Shown one piece after another: positions 8,955 to 19,169 of a stretch of DNA of 64,000 nt (its first letter is position 1; each line of letters starts with the position of its first letter). The stretch is from Rhizobium sp. R711 (GTDB lineage: Bacteria; Pseudomonadota; Alphaproteobacteria; Rhizobiales; Rhizobiaceae), in contig NZ_LOKZ01000010.1 of assembly GCF_002211365.1 (NCBI RefSeq), forward strand, positions 1 through 64,000, given 5' to 3'. Position numbers and translations under genes: made by a program. Below the pieces are notes generated by a model. It ran no database searches. It was not told the origin of the DNA and was given only the letters and a program-made list of their open reading frames with translations.

Positions 8955-9180
8955 AACAGATCACGATCTCTTCTAGAATCACTTGAAGATTTATAGCGGA
9001 AAGCCTGTTCCTACGCTAATTTTGGCAGGGGTTTTGAACAGACTTTTGCGGTCTTATGAGGGCAACGGGAGCCTCGGTGGCGGTTATTTACACCACCCGG
9101 ATAACACCATTTGCCAAATTGATCGCTCCGCATCACAATCGCCCAAAAACCAAGTGTTTATATGGGCTCACGGAGAGACA

Positions 9181-9822
9181 ATGGCAAGCGTCGACCAACT
9201 GATCAACGCCTTCACGACGCTGCTTGTCACGATCGATCCGCCTGGTCTTGCTCCGCTCTTTCTTGGGCTCACGACCGGTATGAGCCGCAGCCAGAGAAAA
9301 CAGGTGGCGCTACGCGGCTCGATTATCGCCTTTGTCATTCTTGCCGCCTTCGCCCTGTTCGGAGCCAGTGTGCTCGGCGTGCTCGGAATTTCGATCGGCG
9401 CCTTCCGCATAGCCGGCGGTCTTCTATTATTCTGGATCGCCTTTGAAATGGTATTCGAGAAGCGGCAGGACCGTAAGGAGAAGACGAGCACGGCCGCGAT
9501 CACCGTCGATCACATCCATAATATCTCGGTCTTTCCGTTGGCGATCCCTCTGATCGCCGGTCCAGGCGCCATTTCGGCGACGATCCTGATTGCTGGGTCG
9601 ATGCAGGCTTCGCTTGAGCGGGCGCAATTGATCATTGTCATCGCATTGAGCCTGCTGCTGCTGTTTCTCTCGCTGCTCATCGCCGAAAGACTCGATCGCT
9701 TCCTTGGCGTAACAGGGCGCGCAATTCTGACGCGCCTTCTCGGCGTCATCCTGGCAGCGCTCGCCACGCAGTTCGTTGTCGACGGTTTGAAGTCTGCCCT
9801 CGTCACGATGCCGGTTGGCTAA
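9181..9822 (+). CDS. MarC family integral membrane protein
   Basis: I chose ATG 9181 (MASVDQLINAFTTLLVTIDP, 213 residues) because GGAGAGAC lies just upstream and family members begin here. An in-frame extension to 8983 has no coding character. There are six predicted membrane helices. Family signatures are TIDPPGLAPLFLGLT near the N-terminus and AIPLIAGPGAISATILIAG in the second half. MarC/UPF0056 proteins were named from multiple antibiotic resistance, but their transport role is unproven. The gene is divergent from gyrA and convergent with ssb. Confidence 0.92.
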   Translation: MASVDQLINAFTTLLVTIDPPGLAPLFLGLTTGMSRSQRKQVALRGSIIAFVILAAFALFGASVLGVLGISIGAFRIAGGLLLFWIAFEMVFEKRQDRKEKTSTAAITVDHIHNISVFPLAIPLIAGPGAISATILIAGSMQASLERAQLIIVIALSLLLLFLSLLIAERLDRFLGVTGRAILTRLLGVILAALATQFVVDGLKSALVTMPVG

Positions 9823-9952
9823 ATCAAAAAGCCGGTTGCCTGCAATGGCTTCCGTCGCGGTAAGCGCGGGATCTCCAAGCCCCTGAGCTTGAAAAGCAAA
9901 CGGCACACCTCGCGGCGCGCCGTCCAATTCATGTACGGAGGATAGTCTGCGA

Positions 9953-10483
9953 TCAGAACGGGATGTCGTCATCGAGATCGCGCGAGAAGTTTCCACCGCT
10001 ACCACCGCTGCTGCGGCCAGATGATTGCGAGGGCGCACCGTAGTCGTCGCCGTAGCCGCCGCCGCCACCGAAATCGCCACCGCCGGCATTGCTGCCGCGA
10101 CCGCCGCCAAAGCTGGAGCCTCCGCCCTCTCCGCGACCGTCGAGCATCGTCAGCGTCGAGCCGAAGCCCTGCAGAACGACTTCCGTCGAATAGCGGTCCT
10201 GGCCGTTCTGATCCTGCCACTTGCGGGTCTGCAGCGCACCTTCGATGTAGAGCTTAGCGCCCTTCTTCACATACTGTTCGACGACCTTGCAGAGGCCTTC
10301 GTTGAAGACCACGACCGTATGCCATTCCGTCTTCTCGCGGCGTTCACCGGAGTTGCGGTCACGCCAGGTCTCGGACGTCGCGATGCGGAGATTGGCGATC
10401 GGCCGGCCATCCTGGGTTCGCCGGATTTCGGGGTCGGCGCCCACGTTCCCGATCAGAATTACCTTGTTTACGCTGCCAGCCAT
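9953..10483 (-). CDS. ssb: Single-stranded DNA-binding protein
   Basis: SSB coats single-stranded DNA in replication and repair and recruits partners through its acidic tip. The 176 residues comprise an OB fold (about 1-110, beginning [20 protein letters not shown]), a long glycine/serine-rich disordered linker (about 115-165) and the conserved C-terminal peptide DLDDDIPF. The gene is divergent from uvrA, and a perfect alphaproteobacterial SOS box lies between them, so both are expected to be LexA-repressed. Confidence 0.98.
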   Translation of the reverse strand: MAGSVNKVILIGNVGADPEIRRTQDGRPIANLRIATSETWRDRNSGERREKTEWHTVVVFNEGLCKVVEQYVKKGAKLYIEGALQTRKWQDQNGQDRYSTEVVLQGFGSTLTMLDGRGEGGGSSFGGGRGSNAGGGDFGGGGGYGDDYGAPSQSSGRSSGGSGGNFSRDLDDDIPF

Positions 10484-10595
10484 ACTTTCACCTTACCTGC
10501 CGCCCTGCCCGGCGGCGCTTGAACCAATCGGTCCACCTTAAACCATAGAGCGCCGGCGATGCGTGTCCATCGCCGGTTCATCCACAAGGAATTTT

Positions 10596-10610
10596 GTTCT
10601 TTATTTGTTC
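10596..10610. promoter_or_regulatory. LexA (SOS) box between ssb and uvrA
   Basis: GTTC (10596-10599), seven bases, GTTC (10607-10610): GTTCTTTATTTGTTC is an exact match to the alphaproteobacterial LexA site GTTC-N7-GTTC. It lies in the ssb-uvrA divergent intergenic region, where a site is expected to control both genes. Confidence 0.85.
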
Positions 10611-10733
10611 TAGTTTATCCCTATGATCCTGTCAACCGAATCGAAAACCTTTGCAGCAGACGGACATTCAGCCTCGACTCGCCAGCCGGCATCACTAAAT
10701 AAGGGGCTTGTTCCAGCACAGAAGCAGAAGACG

Positions 10734-13658
10734 ATGAGCGAACTGAAGACGATTTCTATCCGCGGCGCGCGCGAGCACAATTTGAAGGGCATCGATCTCG
10801 ATCTGCCTCGAAATAAACTCATCGTCATGACCGGCCTTTCAGGGTCCGGCAAATCGTCGCTTGCCTTCGACACGATCTATGCCGAAGGGCAGCGGCGCTA
10901 TGTCGAAAGCCTTTCGGCCTATGCGCGCCAGTTCCTTGAAATGATGCAGAAGCCCGACGTCGACCAGATCGACGGCCTGTCACCTGCGATTTCGATCGAG
11001 CAGAAAACGACCTCGCGCAACCCGCGCTCGACGGTCGGCACGGTGACCGAGATCTACGACTACATGCGCCTGCTCTTTGCCCGCGTTGGCGTGCCTTATT
11101 CGCCGGCGACGGGCCTGCCGATCGAGAGCCAGACGGTCAGCCAGATGGTCGATCGCGTACTGGAGTTCGGAGATGGCACCCGTCTCTACATTCTCGCGCC
11201 GCTCGTGCGTGGACGTAAAGGCGAGTACAAGAAGGAACTGGCGGACCTGATGAAAAAGGGCTTCCAGCGCGTCAAGGTTGACGGTCAGTTCTACGAGATC
11301 GCCGACGTGCCGGCTCTCGATAAGAAATACAAGCACGACATCGACGTCGTGGTCGACCGCATTGTCGTGCGGCCGGACATGGCTTCGCGCCTTGCCGACA
11401 GCTTCGAGACCTCGCTCAAGCTTGCCGACGGCCTGGCGGTTGCGGAATTCGCTGACAAGCCGCTGCCGCCGGAAGAAACTGCCGCCGGCGGCTCTGCCAA
11501 CAAATCGCTCAACGAAACGCACGAACGCGTTCTCTTTTCGGAAAAGTTCGCCTGCCCGGTGTCGGGCTTCACCATTCCCGAGATCGAGCCGCGACTTTTT
11601 TCGTTCAACAATCCAGCCGGCGCCTGCCCGACCTGCGACGGCCTCGGCGCCCAGCAGAAGATTGACGCCAACTTGATCGTGCCAGAGCCTGAGCGCACGC
11701 TGCGCGATGGCGCCATTGCACCTTGGGCAAAGTCGACTTCTCCTTATTACAACCAGACACTTGAAGCCCTCGGCAAGCACTACGGCTTCAAGCTCGGCGC
11801 CCGTTGGAACGACCTGTCGGAACAGGCCAAGGACGTGATCCTGAATGGCACCGACGAGAAGATCGAGTTCCATTATGCCGATGGTGCGCGGTCCTACACG
11901 ACGCACAAGAATTTCGAAGGCATCATCACCAACCTCGAGCGCCGCTGGAAGGAGACGGATTCCGCCTGGGCGCGCGAGGAAATCGAGCGCTATATGTCGG
12001 CCGCCCCCTGCCCGTCTTGCGGCGGCTATCGCCTGAAGCCGGAGGCACTGGCCGTCAAGATCAACACGCTGCATATCGGCCAGGTGACCGATATGTCGAT
12101 CCGCGTCGCCCGTGACTGGTTCGAGGTCCTGCCGCAATCACTGAGCGCCAAGCAGAACGAGATTGCTGTTCGCATTCTCAAGGAGATCCGCGACCGCCTG
12201 CGCTTCCTCAATGACGTCGGCCTGGACTACCTCAGTCTGTCGCGAAACTCCGGCACCCTGTCGGGCGGCGAGAGTCAGCGTATCCGGTTGGCGTCGCAGA
12301 TCGGTTCCGGTCTGACCGGTGTGTTGTATGTCCTCGACGAGCCGTCGATCGGCCTGCACCAGCGCGATAACGCTCGCCTGCTCGATACGCTGAAGCACCT
12401 TCGCGATATCGGCAACACGGTGATTGTGGTCGAGCATGACGAGGACGCGATCTTGACGGCCGATGACGTCGTCGACATCGGTCCGGCGGCCGGCATCCAT
12501 GGTGGCCAAGTGATTGCCCACGGCACACCACGGGAAATCATGGCAAACCCGAAGTCGCTGACCGGAAAATATTTGTCCGGCGAGCTGGGTGTCCCGGTTC
12601 CTGACGAGCGGCGCAAGCCAAAGAAGGGCAAGGAGATCAAGGTCGTCGGTGCCCGCGGTAACAATCTGAAGAACGTCACTGCCTCCATCCCGCTTGGCGT
12701 CTTTACGGCGGTCACTGGCGTATCAGGCGGCGGAAAGTCCACGTTCCTGATCGAGACGCTGTATAAATCGGCCGCCCGGCGCGTCATGGGAGCGCGCGAA
12801 ATTCCCGCCGATCACGACCGCATCGACGGTTTCGAGCATATCGACAAGGTCATCGATATTGATCAGTCGCCGATCGGTCGTACGCCGCGTTCCAACCCGG
12901 CGACCTATACCGGCGCATTCACTCCGATCCGCGACTGGTTCGCCGGTCTGCCGGAAGCGAAGGCGCGCGGCTACCAACCGGGACGCTTCTCGTTCAACGT
13001 CAAGGGAGGACGCTGCGAGGCCTGCCAAGGCGACGGCGTCATCAAGATCGAGATGCACTTCCTGCCTGATGTCTACGTCACCTGCGACGTCTGCCATGGC
13101 AAGCGCTATAACAGGGAGACGCTGGACGTTACATTCAAGCACAAGTCGATTGCCGACGTGCTCGACATGACCGTCGAGGAAGGCGTTGACTTCTTCGCTG
13201 CCGTCCCGGCTGTGCGTGACAAGCTGCAGGCGTTGAAAGATGTCGGCCTCGGCTACATCAAGGTCGGACAGCAGGCGAATACGCTGTCGGGTGGCGAGGC
13301 GCAGCGCGTCAAGCTGGCAAAGGAATTGTCCAAACGATCGACCGGCCGGACGCTCTATATCTTGGACGAGCCGACGACCGGCCTGCATTTCCACGACGTC
13401 GCCAAGCTCTTGGAAATGCTGCAGGAGCTGGTCAATCAGGGCAATTCGGTCGTCGTCATCGAGCACAATCTCGAGGTTATCAAGACCGCGGACTGGATTC
13501 TCGATTTCGGTCCGGAAGGCGGTGATGGCGGCGGCGAGATTGTCGCGGTCGGTACGCCGGAGACGATCGTCAAGGAGAAGCGGTCCTATACCGGGCAGTT
13601 CCTGAAGGAATTGCTTGAGAGGCGCCCTGCTCGAAAAGCCGTGGCGGCAGCCGAGTGA
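10734..13658 (+). CDS. uvrA: Excinuclease ABC subunit A
   Basis: UvrA is the damage-recognition ATPase of nucleotide excision repair. I chose ATG 10734 ([18 protein letters not shown], 974 residues). A frame extension to 10623 begins only 13 bases after the SOS box and lacks family similarity. Walker A motifs are GLSGSGKS (34-41) and GVSGGGKS in the second half. ABC signatures are [12 protein letters not shown] and [12 protein letters not shown]. Zinc-module cysteines appear as [16 protein letters not shown] and CEACQGDG...[15 protein letters not shown] gene overlaps its stop codon. Confidence 0.98.
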   Translation: MSELKTISIRGAREHNLKGIDLDLPRNKLIVMTGLSGSGKSSLAFDTIYAEGQRRYVESLSAYARQFLEMMQKPDVDQIDGLSPAISIEQKTTSRNPRSTVGTVTEIYDYMRLLFARVGVPYSPATGLPIESQTVSQMVDRVLEFGDGTRLYILAPLVRGRKGEYKKELADLMKKGFQRVKVDGQFYEIADVPALDKKYKHDIDVVVDRIVVRPDMASRLADSFETSLKLADGLAVAEFADKPLPPEETAAGGSANKSLNETHERVLFSEKFACPVSGFTIPEIEPRLFSFNNPAGACPTCDGLGAQQKIDANLIVPEPERTLRDGAIAPWAKSTSPYYNQTLEALGKHYGFKLGARWNDLSEQAKDVILNGTDEKIEFHYADGARSYTTHKNFEGIITNLERRWKETDSAWAREEIERYMSAAPCPSCGGYRLKPEALAVKINTLHIGQVTDMSIRVARDWFEVLPQSLSAKQNEIAVRILKEIRDRLRFLNDVGLDYLSLSRNSGTLSGGESQRIRLASQIGSGLTGVLYVLDEPSIGLHQRDNARLLDTLKHLRDIGNTVIVVEHDEDAILTADDVVDIGPAAGIHGGQVIAHGTPREIMANPKSLTGKYLSGELGVPVPDERRKPKKGKEIKVVGARGNNLKNVTASIPLGVFTAVTGVSGGGKSTFLIETLYKSAARRVMGAREIPADHDRIDGFEHIDKVIDIDQSPIGRTPRSNPATYTGAFTPIRDWFAGLPEAKARGYQPGRFSFNVKGGRCEACQGDGVIKIEMHFLPDVYVTCDVCHGKRYNRETLDVTFKHKSIADVLDMTVEEGVDFFAAVPAVRDKLQALKDVGLGYIKVGQQANTLSGGEAQRVKLAKELSKRSTGRTLYILDEPTTGLHFHDVAKLLEMLQELVNQGNSVVVIEHNLEVIKTADWILDFGPEGGDGGGEIVAVGTPETIVKEKRSYTGQFLKELLERRPARKAVAAAE

Positions 13659-14119
13659 TGCTGAGAGCGGCGTCGCCCGATGATCTGCAGGCGGTCGAAG
13701 CGCTGACCACTAAAGCCTATGCCCCATACACGCGTCTCCTTGGACGCCCGCCGATCCCTGTAACCGAGGACTACGCGCCGCGCATTGGTCGCGGCGAGGT
13801 CTGGTTGCGGGAGGTGCATGGCGAGCTTGCCGGTTTAGCCGTCGTTGAACGGCATCCTGATCATGTGATGCTCGTCAGCATTGCTGTTTCCCCGAGATTC
13901 CAGGGCAGTGGTCACGGCCTCGCAATTCTGAGATGGGTGGAGGAGATTGCGCGTGAATGGAGGCTTCCGGAAGTTCGTCTCTATACCAACGCGCGCATGG
14001 AACGGAATATTGCGCTCTATCGAGCGTTTGGCTTTCAGGAAACAGGTCGTCGCGAAAATCCGCATAGGCCAGGATGGGTGATCGTCGACATGGCAAAGCC
14101 GGTCAGCGGCCAGATATAA
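13655..14119 (+). CDS. GNAT family N-acetyltransferase
   Basis: This 154-residue acetyltransferase overlaps the uvrA stop by four bases if the GTG at 13655 is used. The ATG at 13658 is equally possible and shares one base with the stop. The CoA-binding motif is [18 protein letters not shown] (Q-x-x-G-x-G-x-A). Motif B is [20 protein letters not shown] with the G-F-Q-E-T-G end. The substrate is unknown. Translational coupling to uvrA suggests co-expression and hence SOS influence, but that is inference. Confidence 0.9.
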   Translation: MMLRAASPDDLQAVEALTTKAYAPYTRLLGRPPIPVTEDYAPRIGRGEVWLREVHGELAGLAVVERHPDHVMLVSIAVSPRFQGSGHGLAILRWVEEIAREWRLPEVRLYTNARMERNIALYRAFGFQETGRRENPHRPGWVIVDMAKPVSGQI

Positions 14120-14134
14120 TCAGAGGAGGAAGAA

Positions 14135-14941
14135 ATGGCGAAATCCGGCAACATTCGCGTCGGCATCGGCGGTTGGACCTTCGAGGCATGGCGGGATCAT
14201 TTCTACCCTGGAGATCTGAAGCAGAAGGACGAACTGCATTATGCAAGCCGGAAACTGAAGGTCATTGAGATCAACGGCACCTATTACAGCTCGCAGAAGC
14301 CGGAAACCTTCGCCAAATGGGCGGCGGATGTGCCGGATGGATTTATCTTTTCACTCAAGGCCAGTCGCTTTGTCACCAATCGCCGCGTGTTGGCCGAGGC
14401 TGGCGAGTCGATGGAGCGTTTTCTCACCCAGGGTCTGACGGAGCTCGGTCCGCACCTGGGACCAATCCTTTGGCAGTTCGCGCCGACGAAGAAGTTCGAT
14501 CCGGATGACTTCGAGGGCTTCCTCAAGTTGCTGCCCGACAAGCAGGATAGCTTGTCTCTTAAACACGTCGTCGAGGTGCGTCACGACTCGTTCAAGGTGC
14601 CGGAATTCATAGCATTGCTTGCGAAATACGGCGTTGCGCCAGTTTGCGCCGAGCATTTCGACTACCCGATGATCGCCGATGTGACGACCGATTTCGTGTA
14701 TGCGCGTCTCCAGAAGGGCTCGGATGAGATCAAGACCTGTTATACGCCGGGCGATTTGAAGGCCTGGGCCGCGCGCCTCGAAACCTGGGCGGATGGCAAG
14801 GTTCCCGGCGATCTGCCTCTGATCGATGGCGATCGCAAGGTTGCCACCGAGCCGCGGGACATCTTTGCCTTCATGATTCACGAAGGCAAAGTCAATGCGC
14901 CCTTCGGGGCCATGGCACTACAAGAAGCGGTGTCGCGATAG
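14135..14941 (+). CDS. DUF72 (YecE-like) domain protein
   Basis: This 268-residue protein has the DUF72 hallmarks: N-terminal R-V-G-I-G-G-W near residue 9 with F-Y-P-G-D-L, then IEINGTYYS, KASRFVTN, LGPILWQFAPT and the late YARLQKG. DUF72 proteins adopt a TIM-barrel fold, and their biochemical role is not established. AGAGGAGG precedes the ATG by a few bases. It follows the GNAT gene by 15 bases and probably shares the uvrA transcript. Confidence 0.88.
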   Translation: MAKSGNIRVGIGGWTFEAWRDHFYPGDLKQKDELHYASRKLKVIEINGTYYSSQKPETFAKWAADVPDGFIFSLKASRFVTNRRVLAEAGESMERFLTQGLTELGPHLGPILWQFAPTKKFDPDDFEGFLKLLPDKQDSLSLKHVVEVRHDSFKVPEFIALLAKYGVAPVCAEHFDYPMIADVTTDFVYARLQKGSDEIKTCYTPGDLKAWAARLETWADGKVPGDLPLIDGDRKVATEPRDIFAFMIHEGKVNAPFGAMALQEAVSR

Positions 14942-14949
14942 GCCTGCCG

Positions 14950-16422
14950 TCAGAGCGGACGTACCTGCGTCGCCAGTTCCTCCGCCGTTAGCCCTTTGCC
15001 TGCCCGCGTCCCGGCCTCTCCATGCATGTAGACGCCGGCAGAAGCCGCCTCGAAAGCAGGTGCACCCTGGGCCATCAGTGCTCCGATGATCCCCGCCAAG
15101 ACATCTCCGGAGCCTGCGGTAGCAAGCCAAGCCGGTGCGTTGGTGTTGACGTAGGCTCTACCGTCGGGTGCGGCGATGACGGTATCAGCGCCTTTGTAGA
15201 CGATCGCGGCGTTTGCCCGCGCCGCTGCAGCCCGCGCCTTTTCGATCTTTCCCATGGCTGCGTCGGCGGCAATATCGGGAAACAGTCGGCCAAACTCGCC
15301 TTCGTGTGGCGTAAGCACGAGCCGCGGTTTGCCGGAAAACTGGGAGAACAGCTCGTCGGGGGCATTTTTGAACGAGGAAAGCCCATCGGCATCCAGCACC
15401 AGATGTCGCTCGGAAAGTGCGGCAACGAATTGACGTGCCTTTTCTCCGACACCGAAGCCAGGGCCAATAACGAACGTCTGCAGCCGCTCGTCATGCAGCC
15501 AATCGCGGAGAGCGGCCTCGTCGTCGATCGGATGCAGCATAATCGCCGTGAGATGAGCCGCATTCTCTCCGACGGCGTCCTCGGGCGCTGCGATTGTTAC
15601 AAGCCCTGCCCCGGCCTTGAGTCCCGCCATAGCAGACATCCGCGCGGCGCCGGTCTTGCTCGCTTCGCCGGAAAAGACGACGAGGTGTCCACGCTTATAT
15701 TTGTGTGTCTCAAGTCCGCCTGACGGCAGCGCCTGGCGCCAAAGTTCGGGCCGGTTCTCGGCGATCTGCTGTTTCTTCTCGGCGCGGATGATGCGCCCGG
15801 GTATGCCGATATCGAAGACTTCCAATTCGCCACAGAGTTCCCGCCCCGGCATCAAGAGATGGCCGGGCTTCCGCGTCATGAAAGTGACGGTCCGAATTGC
15901 GACAAATGCCGCCCCTCTGACTGTTCCGGTGCGACCATCGATGCCGGATGGCAGGTCGACGGCAATCACCGGCACAGAAGTCCCGTTTACCTGTTCGATC
16001 ACATCTCGAACACTGGCCGGAACATCGCGGGCAAGGCCAGCCCCAAAGAGGGCGTCGATTACCACATCGCCGCTCCGAGGCTGATAGGACTCAAGTGGCT
16101 GCGTGGCCGTTGGGAAATTGTCCCTGGCCCGGGCGGCATCTCCCTTGAGCCTCGCCGGTTCCCCCATCTGGAATACGTCTACGGTAACGCCGCTGTCAGC
16201 CAGGTGGCGCGCGGCAACATAGCCGTCGCCGCCGTTGTTGCCAGGCCCGCAAAGAACGGCGGCGCGACGGACGGCAGGAAAATCACGCAACAGAGCAGCT
16301 GCGACTGCGGCGCCCGCTCGCTCCATAAGGGCATAGCTGTCGATACCGGACGCGGCGGCAGCCGCATCGACTGCGGTCATTTCTTCCGGAGTGAGGAGCA
16401 GCTTGGAAATTTCCTCGGTCAT
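14950..16422 (-). CDS. nnr: Bifunctional NAD(P)H-hydrate epimerase / ADP-dependent NAD(P)H-hydrate dehydratase
   Basis: This enzyme repairs hydrated NAD(P)H: the N-terminal YjeF_N domain epimerises NAD(P)HX and the C-terminal domain dehydrates the S form using ADP. The ATG at 16422 (MTEEISKLLLTPEEMTAVD) gives 490 residues. A frame extension to 16632 is unsupported. Seen in order are CGPGNNGGDGYVAARHLA and VIDALFGAG (epimerase), then VFSGEASKTGAARMSAMAGL, VIGPGFGVG, LTPHEGEFGRLF and TAGSGDVLAGIIGALMAQG (dehydratase). It is divergent from glnB and stands alone. Confidence 0.95.
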   Translation of the reverse strand: MTEEISKLLLTPEEMTAVDAAAAASGIDSYALMERAGAAVAAALLRDFPAVRRAAVLCGPGNNGGDGYVAARHLADSGVTVDVFQMGEPARLKGDAARARDNFPTATQPLESYQPRSGDVVIDALFGAGLARDVPASVRDVIEQVNGTSVPVIAVDLPSGIDGRTGTVRGAAFVAIRTVTFMTRKPGHLLMPGRELCGELEVFDIGIPGRIIRAEKKQQIAENRPELWRQALPSGGLETHKYKRGHLVVFSGEASKTGAARMSAMAGLKAGAGLVTIAAPEDAVGENAAHLTAIMLHPIDDEAALRDWLHDERLQTFVIGPGFGVGEKARQFVAALSERHLVLDADGLSSFKNAPDELFSQFSGKPRLVLTPHEGEFGRLFPDIAADAAMGKIEKARAAAARANAAIVYKGADTVIAAPDGRAYVNTNAPAWLATAGSGDVLAGIIGALMAQGAPAFEAASAGVYMHGEAGTRAGKGLTAEELATQVRPL

Positions 16423-16589
16423 CGCCGCATTCAAACAGAAATCGCCTAAATAACAACCGGTTCGTTGATTGTCGAAAAGGGCAACAAATAGGCAAATGCA
16501 TAAAAAGAAGGCTGCGCGTGCGTTTCGTTGGGGATTATTAGTGCGGGCAAATATTTCTGAAAATGACCCAGATTTGCGTCTGCAGCATC

Positions 16590-16677
16590 GATTTTTGAAA
16601 AATCTTAGCCGAAAATCCAGGATAATTCCCAAGATTGTGGGCTTTTGCGTGCGATCGGGCTCGATTTTCGAAAAATC
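16590..16677. repeat. Pair of similar AT-rich near-palindromes upstream of glnB
   Basis: GATTTTTGAAAAATC (16590-16604) and GATTTTCGAAAAATC (16663-16677) differ at one base and are 73 bases apart centre to centre, about seven helical turns. The second lies 12 bases upstream of the sigma-54 promoter. They do not fit the classical NtrC site (TGCACC-N5-GGTGCA). They could be binding sites for an activator or nucleoid protein. Confidence 0.45.
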
Positions 16678-16688
16678 CGCTTCCCAAC

Positions 16689-16704
16689 TGGCACGATAAC
16701 TGCA
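16689..16704 (+). promoter_or_regulatory. Sigma-54 (RpoN) promoter of glnB-glnA
   Basis: TGGCACGATAACTGCA has GG at -24 and GC at -12 with the obligatory ten bases between them, close to the TGGCACG-N4-TTGCA consensus. It lies 61 bases upstream of the glnB ATG. glnB of Rhizobium leguminosarum is known to be transcribed from an RpoN/NtrC-dependent promoter, which fits nitrogen control here. Confidence 0.85.
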
Positions 16705-16710
16705 TCATGA

Positions 16711-17103
<393 letters not shown>

Positions 17104-17160
17104 TCTTTATCGCCTTCCGGCGAGCCAAAGTATCGTCATCTCAAATAAAGGAACTATTTA

Positions 17161-18570
17161 ATGGCGACCGCAAGCGAAATTCTTAAGCAAATCAAGGAAA
17201 ACGATGTAAAGTTCGTGGACCTGCGCTTCACCGATCCGAAGGGCAAACTGCAGCACGTCACCATGGACGTCGTCTGTGTCGATGAGGACATGTTCGCTGA
17301 TGGCGTCATGTTCGATGGCTCCTCGATCGCTGGCTGGAAGGCCATCAACGAATCCGACATGGTGCTGATGCCGGACCCGGAAACGGTTCACATGGACCCG
17401 TTCTTCGCACAGTCCACCATGGTTATTCTCTGCGATATTCTCGATCCGGTTTCCGGCGAAGCTTACAACCGCGATCCGCGTGGTACTGCCAAGAAGGCTG
17501 AGGCTTACCTGAAGGCCTCGGGCATCGGCGACACGGTCTTCGTTGGTCCGGAAGCTGAATTCTTCGTCTTCGACGACGTGCGCTACAAGGCTGACCCGTA
17601 TAACACCGGCTTCAAGCTCGACTCCACCGAACTGCCGTCGAACGACGACACCGAATATGAAACCGGCAACCTCGGTCACCGTCCGCGCGTCAAGGGTGGT
17701 TACTTCCCGGTTCCGCCGATTGACAGCTGCCAGGACATGCGTTCGGAAATGCTGACGGTTCTGTCCGAAATGGGTGTCGTCGTCGAAAAGCACCACCACG
17801 AAGTGGCGGCTGCCCAGCACGAACTCGGCATCAAGTTCGACACGCTCGTCCGCAACGCCGACAAGATGCAGATCTACAAGTACGTCGTGCACCAAGTCGC
17901 GAACGCCTATGGCAAGACGGCAACCTTCATGCCGAAGCCGATCTTCGGCGACAACGGCTCGGGCATGCACGTCCATCAGTCGATCTGGAAGGGCGGCAAG
18001 CCGACCTTCGCCGGCGATGAGTACGCGGGTCTCTCCGAAACCTGCCTCTACTACATCGGCGGTATCATCAAGCACGCCAAGGCGCTGAACGCCTTCACCA
18101 ACCCGTCGACGAACTCCTACAAGCGTCTCGTCCCGGGCTACGAAGCACCGGTTCTGCTCGCCTACTCGGCGCGCAACCGCTCGGCATCGTGCCGCATTCC
18201 GTTCGGCACCAACCCGAAGGCCAAGCGCGTCGAAGTTCGCTTCCCGGATCCGATGGCAAACCCCTACCTCGCCTTCGCCGCCATGCTGATGGCAGGCCTC
18301 GATGGCATCAAGAACAAGATCCATCCCGGCAAGGCCATGGACAAGGATCTCTACGATCTGCCGCCGAAGGAACTGAAGAAGATCCCGACGGTGTGCGGCT
18401 CGCTGCGCGAAGCGCTGGAAAGCCTCGACAAGGACCGCAAGTTCCTGACCGCCGGCGGCGTGTTCGACGACGACCAGATCGACAGCTTCATCGAGCTCAA
18501 GATGGCAGAGGTCATGCGCTTTGACATGACGCCACATCCGGTCGAGTACGATATGTACTATTCGGCTTGA
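17161..18570 (+). CDS. glnA: Glutamine synthetase type I
   Basis: GlnA makes glutamine from glutamate, ammonia and ATP and is the main entry of ammonium into metabolism. The 469-residue length and motifs fit GSI-beta: [11 protein letters not shown] near residue 50, [11 protein letters not shown] near 138, [14 protein letters not shown] near 268, [17 protein letters not shown] near 316 and [16 protein letters not shown]. The adenylylation Tyr lies in KDLYDLPP (Y398), so activity should be controlled by GlnE as well as by transcription. A stable hairpin follows the stop. Confidence 0.98.
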   Translation: MATASEILKQIKENDVKFVDLRFTDPKGKLQHVTMDVVCVDEDMFADGVMFDGSSIAGWKAINESDMVLMPDPETVHMDPFFAQSTMVILCDILDPVSGEAYNRDPRGTAKKAEAYLKASGIGDTVFVGPEAEFFVFDDVRYKADPYNTGFKLDSTELPSNDDTEYETGNLGHRPRVKGGYFPVPPIDSCQDMRSEMLTVLSEMGVVVEKHHHEVAAAQHELGIKFDTLVRNADKMQIYKYVVHQVANAYGKTATFMPKPIFGDNGSGMHVHQSIWKGGKPTFAGDEYAGLSETCLYYIGGIIKHAKALNAFTNPSTNSYKRLVPGYEAPVLLAYSARNRSASCRIPFGTNPKAKRVEVRFPDPMANPYLAFAAMLMAGLDGIKNKIHPGKAMDKDLYDLPPKELKKIPTVCGSLREALESLDKDRKFLTAGGVFDDDQIDSFIELKMAEVMRFDMTPHPVEYDMYYSA

Positions 18571-18582
18571 TCATCAAGAAAC

Positions 18583-18607
18583 GAAGCCCCGGCTTGGCCG
18601 GGGCTTC
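18583..18607 (+). terminator. Hairpin after glnA
   Basis: GAAGCCCCGG (18583-18592), loop CTTGG, then CCGGGGCTTC (18598-18607): a perfect 10-bp stem 13 bases after the glnA stop. The following bases are not U-rich, so it may act with Rho or as a 3' stabiliser. Confidence 0.65.
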
Positions 18608-18724
18608 GCCTACCGCTGTCATGGCTGCCAAGGGCGGATATGACACTCATGTGACGAGATCCCGCACAAATCTTGATTTGAGTGGGGCCAATCACCAAAT
18701 CAGGTGATGAAAGGAAGTCGTACC

Positions 18725-19054
18725 ATGAAAGAAAGAGTAGCAAAGTTCAGTATCGGCGAAGTGGTTCGGCACAAGGTGTTTCCATTCCGTGGCGTCATCT
18801 TTGACGTCGATCCGGAATTCGCGAACACGGAAGAATGGTGGAACTCGATTCCCGCCGAAGTGCGCCCCAGCAAGGATCAGCCCTTCTATCATCTGCTGGC
18901 CGAGAATGATGAAAACGAATACGTTGCCTACGTGTCCGAACAGAACCTGGTCAACGACGAGAGCGGTGTTCCGCTCCGCAACGAGCAGGTCTACCAGATC
19001 TTCGATATGGCACCGACGGGGCAGTTCAAACCCAAGATGAGCTTCGCCCACTAA
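18725..19054 (+). CDS. hspQ: Heat shock protein HspQ / YccV-like
   Basis: HspQ is a small heat-inducible protein. In enterobacteria it modulates Lon protease and binds hemimethylated oriC DNA. ATG 18725 (MKERVAKFSIGEVVRHKVFP, 109 residues) follows a good AAAGGAAG RBS. Seven codons of an earlier in-frame start lack family similarity. Family residues include RHKVFPFRGVIFDVDPEF, PFYHLLAEN, YVSEQNL and the histidine-containing end KPMSFAH-like (here KPKMSFAH). It is followed directly by a bidirectional terminator region. Confidence 0.9.
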   Translation: MKERVAKFSIGEVVRHKVFPFRGVIFDVDPEFANTEEWWNSIPAEVRPSKDQPFYHLLAENDENEYVAYVSEQNLVNDESGVPLRNEQVYQIFDMAPTGQFKPKMSFAH

Positions 19055-19072
19055 CGTCCACTGCCGTCATTC

Positions 19073-19103
19073 AAAAACCCCGCTTCCGGCGGGGTTTTTC
19101 TTT
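19073..19103 (+). terminator. Intrinsic terminator of hspQ
   Basis: AAAAACCCCGC (19073-19083) pairs perfectly with GCGGGGTTTTT (19089-19099) around a short loop, then TTTTTCTTTG: a textbook Rho-independent terminator 19 bases after the hspQ stop. Confidence 0.9.
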
Positions 19104-19119
19104 GCCTGGATCACGCAAC

Positions 19120-19142
19120 AAAAAACCCGGCGCAGGGCCGGG
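19120..19142 (-). terminator. Intrinsic terminator of the ialB-like gene
   Basis: CCCGGC (19126-19131) pairs with GCCGGG (19137-19142). On the minus strand the stem is followed by TTTTTT (19125-19120). It lies 28 bases after the stop of the minus-strand ialB-like gene. Confidence 0.8.
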
Positions 19143-19169
19143 CTCTTCGAGAATTCCGATGGCTCGGAA

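Noticed and set aside
7638..8996. 452-residue plus-strand frame opposite gyrA
   Set aside because: It is antisense to a core gene with all motifs intact. Composition is typical of shadow frames.
8983..9180. 66-residue N-terminal extension of the MarC-like protein
   Set aside because: It lacks an RBS and coding character, while ATG 9181 has a good RBS and starts with the family N-terminus.
10623..10733. N-terminal extension of UvrA by 37 residues
   Set aside because: It would begin 13 bases after the SOS box, leaving little room for transcription start and RBS, and the residues do not resemble UvrA.
17158..18537. 459-residue minus-strand frame opposite glnA
   Set aside because: It is the mirror of a strongly biased, highly expressed gene. 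It has no RBS and no recognisable fold.
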